Shown: positions 41,777-50,462 of the stretch, in pieces
How the letters are laid out: every line of letters starts with the position of its first letter
Position numbering within the stretch: the stretch's first letter is position 1
Source of the DNA: Pseudomonas moraviensis
GTDB taxonomy: Bacteria > Pseudomonadota > Gammaproteobacteria > Pseudomonadales > Pseudomonadaceae
Length of the DNA: 64,000 nt
Assembly: GCF_900105805.1 (NCBI RefSeq)
Contig: NZ_LT629788.1
Location: 3,348,001-3,412,000 of the forward strand
Reading direction: 5' to 3'
The notes under the pieces: model-generated
The model's input: only the letters and a program-made list of their open reading frames with translations
Databases searched by the model: none
Told to the model about the DNA's origin: nothing
Position numbers and translations under genes: made by a program

Positions 41777-44059
41777 ATGGAGTGGCTTGGTTTGCAGTTT
41801 GTTGCCGAGCTGCCGGCGAGCGGGCAGATACTCCTCGATTGCAGTCACAATCCCTTGCTGGTGCTGGTGGCCTATCTGGTCGCCTGCGCGGCGAGCTTCG
41901 CCACCCTCGACATGGCTGAGCGCGTCGTGCATGCCGAAGATCCGGGATCGCGGCGGATTTGGCGCTGGATCGGCGCGACGTGCCTGGCCGGCGGCATCTG
42001 GGCCATGCACTTCATTGGCATGCTGGCTTTCCAGACAGCGATCGACATTCAGTACGACCTCGGCATCACCCTTTTCTCTTTGCTGATCGCCCTGCTCGCC
42101 TCATGGCTGGCCATGCACACCCTGAGCGAGGTCCAGCCAAGCGCATTGCATTGTCTCAAAACTGCGTTTGTCATCGGCTTGGGCATCGCGGGGATGCATT
42201 ACGTCGGCATGGCAGCGATGAAGTCGAGCGCCACCGCCTACTATCAGCCAGGACTGTTCGCGCTGTCGGTGCTGATTGCCATCGGCGCGAGTTTCGCCGC
42301 GCTGTGGGTGGCGCGTTATCTGAGCGAAGGCAGCGGCGTCGCGCATCAATTGCTCAAGTACAGCGCGGCGCTGATCCTCGGTGCTGGCATCATCAGCATG
42401 CACTTCACCGGCATGGCTGCCCTGGATCTGGTGCTTCCCGAAGGCGCTCTGGCAGCGAGCGGCGCCGAAACCGGGCATCTGCAACTGGGCCTGACCGTGG
42501 CGCTGATCATCCTGTTGATCCTCGGCAGTGCGATCAGCGCCGCTCTCGCCGACAAGAAACTGCAAAACAAGGACAACGATCTGCGCCGGGTCAACGCGTT
42601 GCTCAGCCAGCTCGATCAGGCGCGCATGTCCCTGCAGCAAGCGGCCAATTACGACGCGCTGACCAACCTGATCAACCGCCGTGGCTTCAACCAGATGTTC
42701 GCCGAGAAGCTCAGCCAGAAAACCAGCGAAGGTGGCATGCTCGCGGTGATGTTTCTCGACATCGACCATTTCAAGCGCATCAACGACAGCCTCGGCCATG
42801 ATGCTGGGGATGCGCTGCTCAAAGTCATCGCCCAACACATCAAGAGCTCGGTGCGCAGCCACGAAGACGTGGTCGCGCGGTTCGGCGGCGATGAGTTCTG
42901 CATCCTTATCAGCCTGCGCGACCGCGAAGAGGCGCGCGGCATGGCGCAGCGCATCATGCACAAGATGAAAGAGCCGATCGAACTGGCCGGCCGGCGCATG
43001 GTGATGACCACCAGCATCGGCATCAGCCTGTTTCCCGAAGACGGCACCACCTGCGAAGAGCTGCTCAAGCACGCCGACCTGGCGCTGTACCAATCCAAGG
43101 GCGCCGGGCGCAACGGCTTGCACTTCTTCAATTCCAGCCTGAAGACCCGCGCCAGTTGTGAGCTGCAACTGGAAGAAGAACTGCGCGGCGCGTTACGGGA
43201 AGACAACGCGCTGATGCTTTACTACCAGCCGATCTTCGAACTGAAAACCGGGCGCGTGACCAAGCTCGAAGCGCTGATCCGCTGGCAGCATCCGCTTCAC
43301 GGCTTGCTCACGCCCGATCGCTTTATCGGTATCGCCGAGAACAACGGTTTGATCGCCGAACTGGACAACTGGGTGCTGCGCCGCGCCTGCAAGGATCTTG
43401 GCGAACTGTCGCGGCATGGTTGTGCAGAATTGAAAATCGCCTGGAACTGCTCGCCACTGAATCTGGCGCGGGAAGAGCTGGCCGAGGAGATCGAACACGC
43501 ATTGCGCACCGCCGGGGTAGCGCCGGAACGCCTTGAACTGGAGGTTACCGAAAACGCTTTGATGGGCAATATCGCCAACACCCTGGTACTGCTGCGGCAG
43601 ATCCGTGCCCTCGGCGTGTCGCTGTCGATCGATGATTTCGGCACCGGCTACTCATCGCTTGCCTACCTCAAGCGCCTGCCGCTGAATACTCTGAAGATCG
43701 ACCGCTCGTTCATCCTCGATATTCCCACTGCCACGGCGGACATGGAGATCGTCCAGGCGATCATCGTCATGGCGCATACCCTGCATCTGCAAGTGGTCAC
43801 AGAAGGCGTCGAAAGCCTGGAGCAATATGAGTTTCTCGAGCGTTCGGGCTGCGATTTCATTCAGGGCTATCTGCTCAGCCGCCCGGTGCCGCTGGACGAA
43901 CTGCGCGCGGTGCTCGATGAAATCAACCAGCGCAAACCCGTGCTCGGGATCAATCCTCTGAGTCTGGCCCGCGATACATTTGCACCAGTGTCGCTGGATC
44001 CTGCGCTAAAAAGCCTTGCGCCCCATGCAGGCGCATCAATTGTGCGGCCAATCCGCTGA
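41777..44059 (+). CDS. Membrane c-di-GMP protein with MHYT, GGDEF and EAL domains
   Basis: 760 residues. The N-terminal seven-helix MHYT sensor (residues about 10-255) carries MHFIG, MHYVG and MHFTG metal-site motifs. GGDEF at 370-374 is canonical, and the EAL domain starts with EAL at 498-500 and keeps LEVTEN, DDFGTGYSSLAYLKRLP, LKIDRSF and EGVES, so both cyclase and phosphodiesterase activity are possible. The inhibitory-site RxxD is replaced by SHED. MHYT proteins such as MucR and NbdA are proposed to sense O2, CO or NO. The start at 41777 places a cytoplasmic N terminus first. Its last 110 bases overlap the convergent dehydrogenase gene. Confidence 0.92.
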   Translation: MEWLGLQFVAELPASGQILLDCSHNPLLVLVAYLVACAASFATLDMAERVVHAEDPGSRRIWRWIGATCLAGGIWAMHFIGMLAFQTAIDIQYDLGITLFSLLIALLASWLAMHTLSEVQPSALHCLKTAFVIGLGIAGMHYVGMAAMKSSATAYYQPGLFALSVLIAIGASFAALWVARYLSEGSGVAHQLLKYSAALILGAGIISMHFTGMAALDLVLPEGALAASGAETGHLQLGLTVALIILLILGSAISAALADKKLQNKDNDLRRVNALLSQLDQARMSLQQAANYDALTNLINRRGFNQMFAEKLSQKTSEGGMLAVMFLDIDHFKRINDSLGHDAGDALLKVIAQHIKSSVRSHEDVVARFGGDEFCILISLRDREEARGMAQRIMHKMKEPIELAGRRMVMTTSIGISLFPEDGTTCEELLKHADLALYQSKGAGRNGLHFFNSSLKTRASCELQLEEELRGALREDNALMLYYQPIFELKTGRVTKLEALIRWQHPLHGLLTPDRFIGIAENNGLIAELDNWVLRRACKDLGELSRHGCAELKIAWNCSPLNLAREELAEEIEHALRTAGVAPERLELEVTENALMGNIANTLVLLRQIRALGVSLSIDDFGTGYSSLAYLKRLPLNTLKIDRSFILDIPTATADMEIVQAIIVMAHTLHLQVVTEGVESLEQYEFLERSGCDFIQGYLLSRPVPLDELRAVLDEINQRKPVLGINPLSLARDTFAPVSLDPALKSLAPHAGASIVRPIR

Positions 44060-44846
44060 TTGGCGTCGCCGAACCCTGTTCGCGGGAAAATTTCACCGCC
44101 GTGTCGAGATCCTTGAGCAGCGTGCGCACGTGCCATTTGATCGGCTCGAAACGGCTCTCGGCCATTTGCGGGGCGAGGATCTGCAACGGCTTCGAATCGG
44201 CGAAACCACCGGCCAGCGCTTCGGCGATCAGACGGGCATCGACCCCGGCCTGCTCGGCCAACGCCACCACTTCGGCGATCACCAGCGCATTGCAGGCAAC
44301 GATCATCTGGTTGCACGCCTTGGTCACCTGCCCGGCGCCGATGCCGCCCATGTGCGTGACGCGCTGACCCAGGTTGAGTAGCACCGGGCGTACCCGTTCG
44401 AGATCCGCCGCCGCACCGCCGACCATGATCGCCAGACTGCCGGCCTCGGCCCCCGCCACGCCGCCGGACACCGGTGAATCGAGCCAGGCCATGGCGGTTT
44501 TCTCGGCCAGCGCTGCAGCCATCTCGCGAGTCGCGGTCGGTTCAAGGCTGGAGAAATCCACCAATAGCTGGCCTTTTTTCGCACCTTCGGCGATACCGCC
44601 ACCGCCAAACACCACGTCACGCACCACGGCAGTATCGGCCAGACACAGCATGACGATGTCAGCGTGCGCACACAGTTCGGCGGGGCTCGTCACTTGCCGG
44701 GCGCCGACCGCAACCAGCGGTGCGCACTTGTCCGGGTTGCGGTTCCACACGGTCAGCGGATAACCCGCCGCCAGCAAACGCTGGCACATCGGCAGGCCCA
44801 TCAGGCCGATTCCGGCAAACCCCAACGAAGGTAGCGTTGACATCAT
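43950..44846 (-). CDS. Beta-hydroxyacid dehydrogenase family NAD(P) oxidoreductase
   Basis: 298 residues. The Rossmann motif GFAGIGLMGLPMCQRLLAAG starts the protein, the substrate-binding signature is LDSPVSGGVAGAEAGSLAIM, and the catalytic Lys is in GAGQVTKACNQMIVACN. It resembles tartronate semialdehyde reductase and 3-hydroxyisobutyrate dehydrogenase; the substrate is not fixed by sequence. The 3' end overlaps the MHYT-GGDEF-EAL gene by 110 bases on the other strand. Start has two ATGs in a row (44846, 44843). Confidence 0.88.
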   Translation of the reverse strand: MMSTLPSLGFAGIGLMGLPMCQRLLAAGYPLTVWNRNPDKCAPLVAVGARQVTSPAELCAHADIVMLCLADTAVVRDVVFGGGGIAEGAKKGQLLVDFSSLEPTATREMAAALAEKTAMAWLDSPVSGGVAGAEAGSLAIMVGGAAADLERVRPVLLNLGQRVTHMGGIGAGQVTKACNQMIVACNALVIAEVVALAEQAGVDARLIAEALAGGFADSKPLQILAPQMAESRFEPIKWHVRTLLKDLDTAVKFSREQGSATPISGLAAQLMRLHGAQGFLAQDPATLVQMYRGPDSED

Positions 44847-45042
44847 TTTGCCTCTTTTCCATTAAAGATCACCGAATCATGGCCGATTCATCAACGATCA
44901 GGAAAGGATTCCGCCCGGCGACCAAAGCAGCCAGCACCACGACGCCCGGGCCGTATTCGCGCACACAAGACGCGAGATCTAATTCCGTGAGGTTCGCCGG
45001 CACTGTGCGGCGAGCCAACCCAGTCCAGGTAAATGGCGCACC

Positions 45043-47241
45043 ATGACCTCCAAAAACAATCCCGCCAGTGCAACAGCCGATCTGACCCTGAGCCCCGCCG
45101 CGAACAGCGCGTCACTGTCCCGACCCGCGCAGCCTTCACGCCCGCTGTCGACCCAGCAATATCTGTACTTCACCGAAACCAACACCGACCGCATCCTCGA
45201 TAACCTCGACGGTCTGCGCGACTCGGTATTTCCGCGCCCGGCGCATCTGGAAGGCGACAACGAGCAGCACAGCGACCAGGAATTTCCTTCGGTGTGCCTG
45301 ATCGGCCTCGGTCGCTGCGGCTCCAACATCGCCCTCGACGTGGCGGAGCTGGTGTACAACGCGCGCAAGTTCTACCTCAACGAATTCAACAACGAAGACC
45401 GCCCGGCTGACCGGCGTCTGGCCGACAAGGGCTACAGCCCGGCGCAGTGGATCAAGAACAATCTGCGCATCGGCACCAGCAAATCGACCAAACCGGTATT
45501 CCTGGTCGAACCGCTGGTGATGCTCGGCGACCTCGACAAGGACATCGCCGGGCGCATCCGTTTCTCGCGCAAGGGCGAGAAAAGCGGCTTCCTGCGCGAC
45601 TACAGCAAAATGAAGATCATGGACTTGTCCGAAGTCCACGCCGGCGGCGCCGGTAACGCGCCGATCCTCGGCCAGTACCTGGCGAAGATCATCCTCAACA
45701 AGGACACCCAGCGCTTCTCCAGCCCTGACTGGAAAATGATTCACTCGTACCTGATCGACAGCTGCGGGATCAAGGCCAACCAGTCGCGCCTGTATTTCTC
45801 GATCTTCAGTGCCGGCGGCGGTACCGGTTCCGGCATGGCCTCGGAGTTCGGTCTGGCGCAGCAGCACTCGTACATGAACAAGACCTTCGACACCAAGCCG
45901 ATGGACGAGCACGACGGCAAGAGCGGCCATTCGTTTGTGTTCGAACCGATCTTCACCAGCGGCATTTGCGTGCTGCCGAACATTTCCGATCACCGCAGCG
46001 AAATGTCCGAAGCCCTGCACATCAACGCCGGGCGCCTGTTGTGCAAATATCTGTCGGAGGAGTGGGATTTCTCCTACAACTTCGCCAACGAGGACAGCAG
46101 CGAAGCCAGCGTCATGGGGCGTATCCGCCCGTGGAACGCGATGATGCTGATCTCCAACGACATCATGCGATACGCCGAAGAAAGCGATGACGGCAATATC
46201 CAGAACATTGATGTCAATGCCATGGAGAAGCACGCCAACCAGTACATCTCGCAGCAGATCTTCAACATTCTGACGGCGCAGGCAGTCACCACGGACTACG
46301 ACCAGAACTACTTCCGCCGCGCCGGCATCGACATCGGCGAAACCATCCGCCTGGATGCCAATGACCTGTTCATGAGTCTGGCCGGCCCGGTGGCGATTGC
46401 CTACGCCGAATCGGTGGTCCCGGAAACGCCGCCGCCGAGCAGCGACAAGTTCAAGGTCTTCGATAAAGAGCCGCAGCGCCTGAACATCGACGACCTGTTC
46501 TTCCGCTCGATCGACCTGCCGCACTTCAACAAGGTCACTCAGGCGATCGAAGGCATCAGCCTGCTGCCGATCGAATCCAAGCGTTATCGCGCTTCGCTGG
46601 AGCAGTACAAGAACTCCGGTTACGACGCGGCAGCGCTGCACGATCTGCACTTCTTCAAGAACTGCTCGTCGGTGGTCTCGATCGTCTCGCTGCCGAAAGA
46701 CTACAAGCTGTCGTACATGGACCTGAACCGGTTGAAGACCCACCTCAACAGCCTGTTCCCCAACACCACGCTCAAGCGCTACGCGCTGGTGATCGGCGCT
46801 TCGGCCAACCTGTCGCTGACCACGCTGATCGCCAAGAGCCCATGCCTGTCGGACGATTTCCTGACCTTGATCGTGGCGTTCATCAAGCGCTGTTTCGCGA
46901 AGAACCCGTACCGTTTCGACGAGACGCTGGACAACTCGATTCTCGACTTCATCATTCAGGAAGATTTCGACGAAGCGCGTATCGACGACCTGCTCAACGA
47001 ATTCGAAAACCCGGCGAAGATCCTCGACACCAATTGGTACGCGATCAAACCGATGTACGAGAAAAAGTATCGCGAGCTGATCAACGACAAAGACAAGTTC
47101 GTCTCGATCAATGACATCCGCCTGTCGCGTGATTGCGTGAAGAAGTCGATCAAGTATTTGCGCGAGATCTACCGCCACCGGATTGGCAAGACCAAGGTGA
47201 TTTCGCTGAATAATCATACCGGGAAGACTTACTCGGTCTGA
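45043..47241 (+). CDS. Tubulin/FtsZ-superfamily GTPase-like protein
   Basis: 732 residues. After a disordered Ser/Pro/Ala-rich tail (1-36), the first nucleotide loop is VCLIGLGRCGSNIALDV (84-100, G-x-G-x-x-G-S-N as in FtsZ). The tubulin signature loop is FSAGGGTGSGMASEFG (255-270). NAMMLISNDIM (365-375) corresponds to the guanine-contacting Asn segment, and NIDVNAMEKHANQYI (388-402) resembles the T7 synergy loop NxDxxD, though the second acid is Ala. A second domain (about 480-700) and a basic end follow. It has no membrane segment. Larger than FtsZ (about 390) or TubZ. Solitary; divergent from the dehydrogenase. A weak AGGTAA precedes the ATG. Polymerisation is inference. Confidence 0.75.
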   Translation: MTSKNNPASATADLTLSPAANSASLSRPAQPSRPLSTQQYLYFTETNTDRILDNLDGLRDSVFPRPAHLEGDNEQHSDQEFPSVCLIGLGRCGSNIALDVAELVYNARKFYLNEFNNEDRPADRRLADKGYSPAQWIKNNLRIGTSKSTKPVFLVEPLVMLGDLDKDIAGRIRFSRKGEKSGFLRDYSKMKIMDLSEVHAGGAGNAPILGQYLAKIILNKDTQRFSSPDWKMIHSYLIDSCGIKANQSRLYFSIFSAGGGTGSGMASEFGLAQQHSYMNKTFDTKPMDEHDGKSGHSFVFEPIFTSGICVLPNISDHRSEMSEALHINAGRLLCKYLSEEWDFSYNFANEDSSEASVMGRIRPWNAMMLISNDIMRYAEESDDGNIQNIDVNAMEKHANQYISQQIFNILTAQAVTTDYDQNYFRRAGIDIGETIRLDANDLFMSLAGPVAIAYAESVVPETPPPSSDKFKVFDKEPQRLNIDDLFFRSIDLPHFNKVTQAIEGISLLPIESKRYRASLEQYKNSGYDAAALHDLHFFKNCSSVVSIVSLPKDYKLSYMDLNRLKTHLNSLFPNTTLKRYALVIGASANLSLTTLIAKSPCLSDDFLTLIVAFIKRCFAKNPYRFDETLDNSILDFIIQEDFDEARIDDLLNEFENPAKILDTNWYAIKPMYEKKYRELINDKDKFVSINDIRLSRDCVKKSIKYLREIYRHRIGKTKVISLNNHTGKTYSV

Positions 47242-47261
47242 TCAAAGACCGGGTCGTCTCA

Positions 47262-47327
47262 ATCGCGAGCAGGCTCACTCCTACATTTCGGAATGCGTTC
47301 CCCTGTAGGAGTGAGCCTGCTCGCGAT
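47262..47327. repeat. REP pair after the tubulin-like gene
   Basis: Inverted ATCGCGAGCAGGCTCACTCC units with a short spacer (TTTCGGAATGCGTTCCCC), 21 bases after the stop. The following 180 bases before the DUF2288 gene show nothing. Confidence 0.9.
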
Positions 47328-47509
47328 GAGGCCCTTCAAACACCGAAAATTCTGCTGAACCAACATCCAGAAACAATTAAGCGACCGTCCGGCCGCTCAA
47401 TGAACTGTTCCCGTTACGTTTACGTCACCGTGAGGCGTGGTGTTTCTCCACGGCAAGGTGCCATCACGCTACTCGGCTACACACTTTTCGAAGACGCCCC
47501 GTCGCACCA

Positions 47510-47830
47510 TCAAGGTGCATCACCCGAAGTGACCGCCCTTTCCTGGATCAGAATCCACGGTGAAACCACTACAGCCCACAGCTGCGGATCACGATCGAAA
47601 ATATCCAGCGCCCGCGTTTCAGACAGCTTGGCGACCTTGTCCTCGGCCAGCCAGGCCGCGACTTTCTCGCCCTCGTCCGATGCTACGGCCTCGGCGGCAG
47701 CGATCAAATCAAGGTCGGGGTCGACCCACAATAGGGCACCCTTGGCGAAGAACGGCTCCAGCTCTTTCCAGGTAATTGATGCCGTTTCACCAAGCAGCTT
47801 GGCATAGAGGGTGCTAGGTTCTTGATTCAT
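47510..47830 (-). CDS. DUF2288 family protein
   Basis: 106 residues with LYAKLLGETASITWKELEPF then FFAKGALLWVDPDLDLIAAA, which I recognise as DUF2288 (PF10052). Small soluble protein with no catalytic motif; function unknown. Convergent with the tubulin-like gene and divergent from braC. The ribosome site is poor. Confidence 0.78.
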   Translation of the reverse strand: MNQEPSTLYAKLLGETASITWKELEPFFAKGALLWVDPDLDLIAAAEAVASDEGEKVAAWLAEDKVAKLSETRALDIFDRDPQLWAVVVSPWILIQERAVTSGDAP

Positions 47831-48181
47831 GGGAGCTGTCCGGAAAAGAAATCGACGCGAATGATAACGTCGGTGGTCCGTCAGAAAAACCCGGTTGCAA
47901 ATGGCTTCACCGAACGAAAAAAGCAGGAAGGCCAGGGAATGCTGCCTTTTGGGATATATGCCCCCGATTGCCCCGCCGCAATTCTGTCTCTTTCATTCAA
48001 AAATGCGACACCCTCAAGTTTTGCCCCGTGGCGCCTGCTTCCCAGTTGATCAAGCGGCGCTCTACACTGTACCGGTACAGTTGCCGGGGCATTTTCCGGA
48101 GGGTATCGCGAAGATATCTGACCCGGTTCTGCTGCTACGGCGCCAGAACTCTAAAAAATACAACAGTAAGAGTGGAGCACT
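47831..48181. other. braC upstream region, no gene seen
   Basis: 350 bases of leader between the divergent DUF2288 gene and braC. No credible ORF. It contains the 16-bp perfect palindrome listed separately and a good ribosome site AGAGTGGAG before braC. Confidence 0.5.
48066..48081. promoter_or_regulatory. Perfect 16-bp palindrome ACTGTACCGGTACAGT
   Basis: An exact inverted repeat about 100 bases before braC. Length and symmetry suit a dimeric repressor site, such as a GntR/MocR or TetR regulator, but the regulator is unknown. Confidence 0.5.
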
Positions 48182-49309
48182 ATGACTAAGGCTACTAAGC
48201 AGATTTCCAAACTGTTTGCCGCTATGGTTCTGGCCGGGGTTGCCAGCCATTCGTTCGCAGCTGACACCATCAAAATCGGTATCGCCGGCCCCAAGACCGG
48301 TCCAGTAGCCCAGTACGGCGACATGCAGTTCAGTGGCGCGAAAATGGCCATCGAGCAGATCAACGCCAAGGGCGGCGTCGACGGCAAGCAACTGCAAGCC
48401 GTTGAATACGACGATGCCTGCGACCCGAAACAAGCGGTAGCGGTAGCGAACAAGGTCGTCAACGATGGCGTCAAGTTCGTGGTCGGTCACCTGTGCTCCA
48501 GCTCCACCCAGCCCGCTTCGGACATCTACGAAGACGAAGGCGTGATCATGATCACCCCGGCTGCCACCAGCCCGGACATCACCGCCCGTGGCTACAAAAT
48601 GATCTTCCGTACCATCGGTCTCGACAGCGCCCAGGGCCCTGCCGCCGGCAACTACATCGCCGATTACGTGAAACCTAAAGTGGTTGGCGTGCTGCACGAC
48701 AAACAGCAGTACGGTGAAGGTATCGCCACCGCCGTGAAATCGACCCTCGAGAAGAAAGGCACCAAGGTTGCCGTCTTCGAAGGCGTCAACGCTGGTGACA
48801 AGGACTTCTCCGCAATCATCGCCAAGCTCAAGCAAGCCAACGTCGACTTCGTCTACTACGGCGGCTACCACCCGGAGCTGGGCCTGATTCTGCGTCAGGC
48901 TCAGGAAAAAGGCCTGAAAGCCAAGTTCATGGGTCCGGAAGGCGTGGGTAACGACTCGATCACCCAGATCGCCAAGGACGCCTCCGAAGGCCTGCTGGTG
49001 ACCCTGCCGAAGTCCTTCGACCAGGATCCGGCCAACGTTGCTCTGGCTGACGCCTTCAAAGCCAAGAAGGAAGATCCGAGCGGTCCGTTCGTGTTCCCTT
49101 CCTACTCGGCGGTGACCGTGATTGCCGAAGGCATCAAGGCGGCCAAGTCCGAAGACGCGGCCAAAGTCGCTGAAGCCATCCACGCCGGTTCGTTCAAGAC
49201 CCCGACCGGCGACCTGAGCTTCGACGACAAGGGCGACCTGAAAGACTTCAAATTTGTCGTGTACGAGTGGCACAACGGCAAACCTAAAACCGAAGTTTCG
49301 CCTCAGTAA
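48182..49309 (+). CDS. braC: Branched-chain amino acid ABC transporter, substrate-binding protein
   Basis: 375 residues with a signal peptide ending at SFA (about 26) and the mature start ADTIKIGIAGPKTGPVAQYG, the standard LivK/BraC opening. The Ser/Thr/Ala pocket loop GHLCSSSTQPASDIYEDEGV and the disulfide Cys pair (DDACDP, HLCSSS) are present. It binds leucine, isoleucine and valine in the periplasm and delivers them to BraDE. First gene of the braCDEFG operon. Confidence 0.94.
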   Translation: MTKATKQISKLFAAMVLAGVASHSFAADTIKIGIAGPKTGPVAQYGDMQFSGAKMAIEQINAKGGVDGKQLQAVEYDDACDPKQAVAVANKVVNDGVKFVVGHLCSSSTQPASDIYEDEGVIMITPAATSPDITARGYKMIFRTIGLDSAQGPAAGNYIADYVKPKVVGVLHDKQQYGEGIATAVKSTLEKKGTKVAVFEGVNAGDKDFSAIIAKLKQANVDFVYYGGYHPELGLILRQAQEKGLKAKFMGPEGVGNDSITQIAKDASEGLLVTLPKSFDQDPANVALADAFKAKKEDPSGPFVFPSYSAVTVIAEGIKAAKSEDAAKVAEAIHAGSFKTPTGDLSFDDKGDLKDFKFVVYEWHNGKPKTEVSPQ

Positions 49310-49333
49310 GGCCATGCCCGACTGACTGCCAAT

Positions 49334-49361
49334 AAAGCCCACGGCGTGCCGTGGGCTTTGT
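49334..49361 (+). terminator. Intrinsic terminator between braC and braD
   Basis: Stem AAAGCCCACGGC / GCCGTGGGCTTT with a short GT loop and TTTTG after it, 24 bases past the braC stop. Partial read-through would give more binding protein than permease. Confidence 0.85.
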
Positions 49362-49538
49362 TTTGCGAATGTAAGGGCCGCGCTGGCGTGATCCGCCAGT
49401 CTGCCCACCTGAAAATCTCAAAACCGTCATCAGCGGTTCGCTGGCAAAACCCGGATTCGAAGTGGATAGAGATCCACGGGGCCGGGCGGGAAAATGACTC
49501 CACCAGTGAAATGCGTACAGGTTTTTAGGAGCGCTGTA

Positions 49539-50462
49539 ATGCCTGACCTCTATCACTTCTTCCAACAGCTGGTTAACGGCCTCAACGTTGGCAGCATGTA
49601 TGCCCTGATCGCCATCGGCTACACGATGGTCTACGGCATCATTGGAATGATCAACTTCGCCCACGGCGAGGTGTACATGATCGGTTCCTACGTGGCGTTC
49701 ATCGCCATCGCCGGGCTGACCATGATGGGACTCGACAGTGTCCCGCTGTTGATGACCGCGGCGTTCATCGCCAGCATCGTCGTCACCAGTTCCTACGGTT
49801 ACAGCATCGAACGGATCGCCTACCGCCCGCTGCGCGGCAGCAACCGTCTGATCCCGCTGATTTCCGCCATCGGTATGTCGATCTTCCTGCAGAACACCGT
49901 TCTGCTGGCGCAAGACTCCAAGGACAAAGCGATCCCCAACCTGATCCCGGGCAACTTCGCCTTTGGTCCGGGTGGCGCACAAGAAGTGCTGATTTCCTAC
50001 ATGCAGATCGTGGTGTTCGTCGTGACCCTGATCGCCATGCTCGGCCTGACCCTGTTCATCTCCCGTTCCCGCCTGGGTCGCGCCTGCCGCGCCTGTGCCG
50101 AGGACATCAAGATGGCCAACCTGCTCGGCATCAACACCAACAACATCATCGCCCTGACCTTCGTCATCGGTGCTGCGCTGGCCGCCGTGGCGGCGGTGCT
50201 GCTGAGCATGCAATACGGCGTGATCAACCCGAACGCCGGTTTCCTCGTCGGCCTCAAGGCCTTCACCGCTGCGGTACTGGGCGGCATCGGCAGCATCCCC
50301 GGGGCCATGCTCGGTGGGTTGGTGCTCGGTGTAGCGGAAGCGTTCGGTGCCGATATCTTCGGCGACCAGTACAAGGACGTCGTCGCGTTCGGCCTGCTGG
50401 TTCTGGTGCTGTTGTTCCGTCCGACCGGCATTCTGGGCCGTCCGGAGGTTGAGAAAGTATGA
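49539..50462 (+). CDS. braD: Branched-chain amino acid ABC transporter permease LivH/BraD
   Basis: 307 residues from ATG 49539, seven bases after AGGAG; a start 15 codons upstream was rejected. The LivH signature NGLNVGSMYALIAIGYTMVYG opens the protein, and the EAA-like ATPase contact is GRACRACAEDIKMANLLGIN. About eight membrane helices. Forms the channel with BraE. Overlaps braE by four bases (ATGA). Confidence 0.94.
   Translation: MPDLYHFFQQLVNGLNVGSMYALIAIGYTMVYGIIGMINFAHGEVYMIGSYVAFIAIAGLTMMGLDSVPLLMTAAFIASIVVTSSYGYSIERIAYRPLRGSNRLIPLISAIGMSIFLQNTVLLAQDSKDKAIPNLIPGNFAFGPGGAQEVLISYMQIVVFVVTLIAMLGLTLFISRSRLGRACRACAEDIKMANLLGINTNNIIALTFVIGAALAAVAAVLLSMQYGVINPNAGFLVGLKAFTAAVLGGIGSIPGAMLGGLVLGVAEAFGADIFGDQYKDVVAFGLLVLVLLFRPTGILGRPEVEKV

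Noticed and set aside
45136..47217. 693-codon open frame on the minus strand inside the tubulin-like gene
   Set aside because: It mirrors the sense gene in GC-rich DNA, has no ribosome site and a composition rich in Val, Arg, Gln and His with no recognisable motif.
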